DNA of 9,485 nucleotides from an uncultured Acidimicrobiaceae bacterium (lineage in GTDB: Bacteria > Actinomycetota > Acidimicrobiia > Acidimicrobiales > RAAP-2). The notes beneath the pieces are model-generated. The model had not been told where the DNA came from, did not search any database, and was given only the letters and a program-made list of their open reading frames with translations. The translations under genes were made by a program, and so were the position numbers. Numbering within the stretch: position 1 is the first letter of the stretch; the number at the start of each line of letters is the position of its first letter. Of this stretch, positions 6,847-9,485 are shown one piece after another. The DNA lies in NCBI GenBank assembly GCA_937894805.1, contig CALAYR010000040.1, positions 1-9,485 of the forward strand, read 5' to 3'.

Positions 6847-7962
6847 CTAGTTCGCACGGGGATTTTCGGGTGATGTCTGGGCCATCAAGATTTCGAGATC
6901 CAAAACCAGCTGGGTATAGGTATGAATGGCACCGAGGGCGCCAGAGTTTTCACTCAAGTTGGCGCGTAATTGGACGTCGTGAATCACACTTGTGATCGCG
7001 TCGCGCAACGCGTCAGGATCGGTCGGATCAACAATCAGTGCCCCGTCACCAACCTGTTCGGCCAAGAGCGGGGAAGCAATAATCGGCGCACCCACCGACT
7101 GGGCCACGGCCACAATGCCGCTCTGGGCGGCTTTGGTGTAGGGGAGGACGAGTACGCCCGCAGCGGCCACGAGGGCGTGCATCTCGTTACCGGGAACGAA
7201 CCCGCACCAGTTCACCTCAGCATTGGTCGTGGCGTCGAGATCGCGAATCTGTTGTGCGTACTTTTTGTCAGCCATCCCCATGATGCGAAAGAGGCCGCGA
7301 CGCTCTCGAACGGTTCCCGCAACGGCGATGCGGAATTGCGGATCGTGTGCGGCGATGAGGAGTTGCACCCCCTTATCGGGGTGGATGAAGCCAAACTGCA
7401 GCGCCGTGGTGCGGTTGACACCGTATTTCGCCCCCACGCGAGCAATCTCCTCGTTGGTGGGCGGCTCGACACGGGCCACACCGTGGACCGTCCGGGCGAC
7501 TGGTGTCGTCTCTGGTTTAAACGATGCATGCAACAGCGCATGTTCCGCAGTGATTGAAAAGACGAGCGCGGATGAGGCCCGTGACAATGCTCGGTGGTAG
7601 AGCTGCCACGACACTGGTCCGAGAAGGTGGGGCTCACGGCTTGGTTCGTGAACGGCCACGATTACCGGCTTGCCCGCCAGGCGAGCCCGCTTCATCAGGG
7701 CCAGCGCCCCCGTTGTTCCGGCGCGCAGGGCGCTAATGGCGAACTGGCAAAAGAGTGCATCGGCCCAGTCCGCGAGGTCTCGGTCAACTCGACGGGGTGT
7801 GACCGTAAGACCGCGGGTCACCGAATCGTGGTTCTGACCTCGGCCGGGGCTCAAAATACGGACCTCGTGGCCCCGAGCCTCCAAGACGGTGACGATGTCA
7901 CGCGTGTGGTTCGCGATGCCGTCCGTCGGTGGCGGAAAGGGGGAGAGGATGAGAATCTTCAT
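6847..7962 (-). CDS. Glycosyltransferase, GT-B fold, GT4-like
   Basis: First gene of the minus-strand operon. The 371-residue protein looks like a soluble or peripheral GT-B enzyme. The N-terminal domain begins MKILILSPFPPPTDGIANHT with the glycine-containing acceptor loop, and has VAVHEPS near 103-108 and a C-terminal Rossmann domain. That domain shows GFIHPDKGVQLLIAA (191-205), a phosphate-binding-type segment, and LPYTKAAQSGIVAVAQSVGAPIIAS (273-297), the region that contacts the donor nucleotide. The classical EX7E spacing of GT4 enzymes is not clear because the first Glu is replaced. No membrane segment or signal peptide is evident. Donor and acceptor cannot be read from the sequence. Its position 9 bases upstream of the phosphoribosyltransferase gene suggests a role in building the same envelope glycan or lipid-linked precursor. 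Confidence 0.82.
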   Translation of the reverse strand: MKILILSPFPPPTDGIANHTRDIVTVLEARGHEVRILSPGRGQNHDSVTRGLTVTPRRVDRDLADWADALFCQFAISALRAGTTGALALMKRARLAGKPVIVAVHEPSREPHLLGPVSWQLYHRALSRASSALVFSITAEHALLHASFKPETTPVARTVHGVARVEPPTNEEIARVGAKYGVNRTTALQFGFIHPDKGVQLLIAAHDPQFRIAVAGTVRERRGLFRIMGMADKKYAQQIRDLDATTNAEVNWCGFVPGNEMHALVAAAGVLVLPYTKAAQSGIVAVAQSVGAPIIASPLLAEQVGDGALIVDPTDPDALRDAITSVIHDVQLRANLSENSGALGAIHTYTQLVLDLEILMAQTSPENPRAN

Positions 7963-8013
7963 GAGTGTCCAGATAGAACGGGAATCTCTATCGATCCCAG
8001 TCTAGGAACCACG

Positions 8014-8043
8014 CTCCCAGCCCCCATTTGAACGGCTGGAGGG
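8014..8043. repeat. Imperfect inverted repeat in the divergent intergenic region
   Basis: CCAGCC (8017-8022) pairs with GGCTGG (8034-8039) around an 11-base centre, and the arms extend by CTC / GGG with one bulged A and one G-T pair. No T-run follows on the plus strand, so it is not an intrinsic terminator. It sits between the two proposed -10 elements and could be an operator, but a 6-bp core can occur by chance in GC-rich DNA. Confidence 0.25.
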
Positions 8044-8062
8044 AGGGTGGTCGAAAGGCACC

Positions 8063-8068
8063 TATGCT
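8063..8068 (+). promoter_or_regulatory. -10 element of the cobalamin-protein gene
   Basis: TATGCT is a good TANNNT match nine bases before the ATG at 8078. Usual spacing puts the transcription start at about 8074-8076, leaving a leader of only 2-4 nt. No Shine-Dalgarno sequence is present, consistent with near-leaderless translation. No -35 is recognisable. It probably also serves sucC, 38 bases downstream of the first gene. Confidence 0.5.
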
Positions 8069-8077
8069 CTTAAACCG

Positions 8078-8485
8078 ATGAAGCGGACGTATCGGGTAGT
8101 AGTAGCGAAGCCGGGTCTTGATGGCCACGATCGAGGGGCGAAGGTCATCGCTCGTACCCTTCGTGATGCCGGATTCGAAGTCGTCTACACCGGCCTGCAC
8201 CAGACGGCCGACCAAGTCGTCCAGGCCGTTATTCAAGAGGACGCTGACGCCCTTGGCCTCTCCCTCTTGTCGGGCGCACACTTGGTGCTCGTACCCCGCG
8301 TTATCGAACTGCTCCGCGCTGCCGGCCGTGAAGACGTCCTGGTTGTTGTTGGCGGCATCATTCCTGAAGACGACATCGCCCCCCTCGAGGCCGCCGGTGT
8401 CGCACGAGTCTTTACCCCCGGTTCACCACTTGGTGAAATCGGCACGTGGCTAGAGAGCGCATTAGACGAACGAGAGCCCGCGTAA
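8078..8485 (+). CDS. Stand-alone cobalamin (B12)-binding subunit of an acyl-CoA mutase
   Basis: A 135-residue protein that is a single B12-binding Rossmann domain, like the C-terminal domain of methylmalonyl-CoA mutase and the free small subunits of isobutyryl-CoA-type mutases. After the start KRTYRVVVAKPGLDGHDRG it shows the base-off/His-on motif DxHxxG (Asp15, His17, Gly20). The lower-loop SxL is at Ser62-Leu64 (LSLLSGAH), and the GG that contacts the dimethylbenzimidazole tail is at Gly92-93 (VVVGGIIPEDD). No catalytic TIM-barrel is encoded with it, so it must pair with a large subunit made elsewhere. The neighbour sucC acts on succinyl-CoA, the product of methylmalonyl-CoA mutase, which favours that partner. 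An isobutyryl- or 2-hydroxyisobutyryl-type mutase is possible. ATG 8078 is supported by the -10 just upstream and by the family start. Confidence 0.9.
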   Translation: MKRTYRVVVAKPGLDGHDRGAKVIARTLRDAGFEVVYTGLHQTADQVVQAVIQEDADALGLSLLSGAHLVLVPRVIELLRAAGREDVLVVVGGIIPEDDIAPLEAAGVARVFTPGSPLGEIGTWLESALDEREPA

Positions 8486-8495
8486 GCGGCTGAGT

Positions 8496-8509
8496 GGCGT
8501 AGTAACGCC
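8496..8509 (+). other. Small hairpin between the cobalamin-protein gene and sucC
   Basis: GGCGT (8496-8500) and ACGCC (8505-8509) form a perfect 5-bp stem with the loop AGTA, placed 14 bases before the sucC ATG and just upstream of its weak GAGAAG ribosome-binding site. There is no T-run, so it is not a terminator. It could affect mRNA processing or stability, or be fortuitous. Confidence 0.25.
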
Positions 8510-8523
8510 GAAAGTGAGAAGTC

Positions 8524-9485
8524 ATGGACCTCTTCGAATACCAAGGCAAGCAGTACTTTGCTCGCTACGACATCCCTGTATCGCCAGGTGACGCAACTGA
8601 CTCGGTTGACGAGGCCGTTGCCATTGCCGACCGCATTGGCTACCCCGTTGTTGTGAAGGCTCAGGTCAAGGTCGGTGGACGTGGCAAGGCCGGTGGTATC
8701 CAGCTCGCCGACAACGCCGAAGAAGTCCGCAAGCACGCCACCAACATCTTGGGCATGGACATTAAGGGTCACATCGTTCACATCATTTGGATTGAGCGTT
8801 CGAGCGACATTAAGAAGGAGTACTACGCATCCTTCACGTTGGACCGTCCAAACAAGAAGCACCTCGGTATGTTGAGTGCGCAGGGTGGTGTCGAGATCGA
8901 AGTGGTGGCCGAAGAGGACCCCACCGCCATCGCATTGCTCTCAATTGACCCCATCAAGGGTCTCGACCTCGCCACGGCACAGCAGTGGGTTAAGGATGCC
9001 AAGCTCGACGAAGAGGCTCAGGCGCAGGCCGCCGAATTGCTCATCAAGCTCTACCGTTGCTACACCGAGGGTGACTGTGACCTCGCTGAGATCAACCCGC
9101 TGATCTTGACGCCCCAGGGCAACGTGCACGCGCTCGACGCCAAGGTCACGCTGGACGAGAACGCTTCGTACCGTCACCCCGAGTGGGAGGCCTTCCGCGT
9201 CAACGAGACCGAAGACCCTCGCGAAAAGATGGCCAAAGAAAAGGGTCTTAACTACATCGGCCTGGACGGCACCGTCGGCATCATTGCCAATGGCGCCGGT
9301 TTGGCCATGAGCACCCTCGACGTTGTCAACCAGGTTGGCGGCACCGCCGCTAACTTCCTCGACATCGGTGGCGGCGCCAACGCTGACGTGATGGCCGCGG
9401 CTCTCGAAGTCATTAACGCCGACCCCAAGGTGAAGGCAATTTTCGTCAACATCTTCGGCGGTATTACCCGCGTTGATGAAGTAGC
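8524..9485 (+). CDS. sucC: Succinyl-CoA synthetase (ADP-forming) beta subunit, 3' end outside window
   Basis: SucC is the ATP-grasp beta subunit of the TCA-cycle enzyme that interconverts succinyl-CoA and succinate with nucleotide phosphorylation. The 320 codons present are intact and in frame to the last base; E. coli SucC is 388 aa, so about 65 residues are missing beyond the window edge. Recognisable blocks are the start MDLFEYQGKQYFARY, VVVKAQVKVGGRGKAGG (42-58, ATP-grasp), SAQGGVEIE (118-126), LAEINPL (188-194) with the Mg ligands Asn191 and Asp205, NGAGLAMSTLD (256-266), FLDIGGGA (278-285) and VNIFGGITR (308-316). The last three belong to the C-terminal phosphohistidine/CoA-ligase domain. 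ATG 8524 has a weak GAGAAG upstream and matches the family N-terminus exactly. sucD is expected next, outside the window. It is probably co-transcribed with the cobalamin-protein gene 38 bases upstream. Confidence 0.96.
   Translation, partial: MDLFEYQGKQYFARYDIPVSPGDATDSVDEAVAIADRIGYPVVVKAQVKVGGRGKAGGIQLADNAEEVRKHATNILGMDIKGHIVHIIWIERSSDIKKEYYASFTLDRPNKKHLGMLSAQGGVEIEVVAEEDPTAIALLSIDPIKGLDLATAQQWVKDAKLDEEAQAQAAELLIKLYRCYTEGDCDLAEINPLILTPQGNVHALDAKVTLDENASYRHPEWEAFRVNETEDPREKMAKEKGLNYIGLDGTVGIIANGAGLAMSTLDVVNQVGGTAANFLDIGGGANADVMAAALEVINADPKVKAIFVNIFGGITRVDEV

Larger units (their letters stand above)
7963..8077. promoter_or_regulatory. Divergent intergenic promoter region
   Basis: These 115 bases are the longest non-coding stretch and must drive both the minus-strand glycosyltransferase-dprE operon and the plus-strand cobalamin-protein gene. 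For the minus strand, TAGACT (8004-7999) matches TANNNT and would give a leader of about 30 nt; a weaker TATCTG lies nearer the ATG. No strong -35 is seen on either strand. The region is too short for a cobalamin riboswitch and I see no B12-box-like sequence. Confidence 0.5.

Noticed and set aside
6970..7557. 195-codon plus-strand open frame opposite the glycosyltransferase
   Set aside because: It is antisense to a well-supported gene, matches no family I recognise, and long antisense frames are expected in GC-rich DNA.
7963..8077. Possible cobalamin riboswitch upstream of the B12-binding protein gene
   Set aside because: The region is too short, no B12-box-like sequence is seen, and the -10 element leaves almost no leader RNA.
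8524..9485. sucC appearing truncated
   Set aside because: The frame is open to the last base with conserved motifs, so the missing C-terminus is a window-edge effect, not a pseudogene.

Overview
The window is chromosomal DNA from a high-GC actinobacterium. G/C-ending codons dominate, three genes use GTG starts, and two gene junctions are GTGA stop/start overlaps. The gene set (guaA, a PcrA helicase with an RNA-polymerase-binding tail, sucC, and actinobacterial DPA-pathway enzymes) fits a lineage outside the mycolic-acid bacteria, possibly Acidimicrobiia. That placement is inference from gene content and style; there is no rRNA or other marker here.

Layout. Positions 1-298 hold the 3' end of guaA (GMP synthase) on the plus strand, coupled by a 4-base overlap to pcrA/uvrD1 (295-2565). 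A membrane-anchored phosphodiester glycosidase (NAGPA-domain) gene follows (2590-3843), with a -10 element placed exactly for leaderless transcription. This block runs tail-to-tail into a four-gene minus-strand operon (7962 down to 3840). In transcription order it encodes a GT4-like glycosyltransferase, a UbiA-family decaprenyl-phosphate phosphoribosyltransferase, DprE1 and DprE2. A 115-bp divergent promoter region separates that operon from a plus-strand pair: a stand-alone cobalamin-binding mutase subunit (8078-8485) and sucC (8524 to the window end, incomplete).

How the genes work together. The UbiA protein, DprE1 and DprE2 are three enzymes of polyprenyl-phosphate-arabinose (DPA) synthesis: PRPP plus polyprenyl phosphate gives phosphoribosyl lipid, and after dephosphorylation DprE1 oxidises and DprE2 reduces C2, which epimerises ribose to arabinose. 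DPA is the D-arabinofuranose donor for envelope arabinan. The glycosyltransferase in the same operon, and perhaps the neighbouring surface glycosidase, may act on the resulting glycan, but nothing in the window proves this. The cobalamin-binding protein and sucC are linked through succinyl-CoA if the former belongs to a methylmalonyl-CoA mutase.

Most notable points: a compact DPA operon in an apparently non-mycolate actinobacterium; a DprE1 with alanine where M. tuberculosis has the benzothiazinone-reactive Cys387; a CTAG palindrome that supplies the stop codon on both strands; and a stand-alone B12 domain next to sucC. The window is gene-dense. The longest non-coding stretch is 115 bp. I saw no RNA genes, mobile elements or CRISPR arrays.
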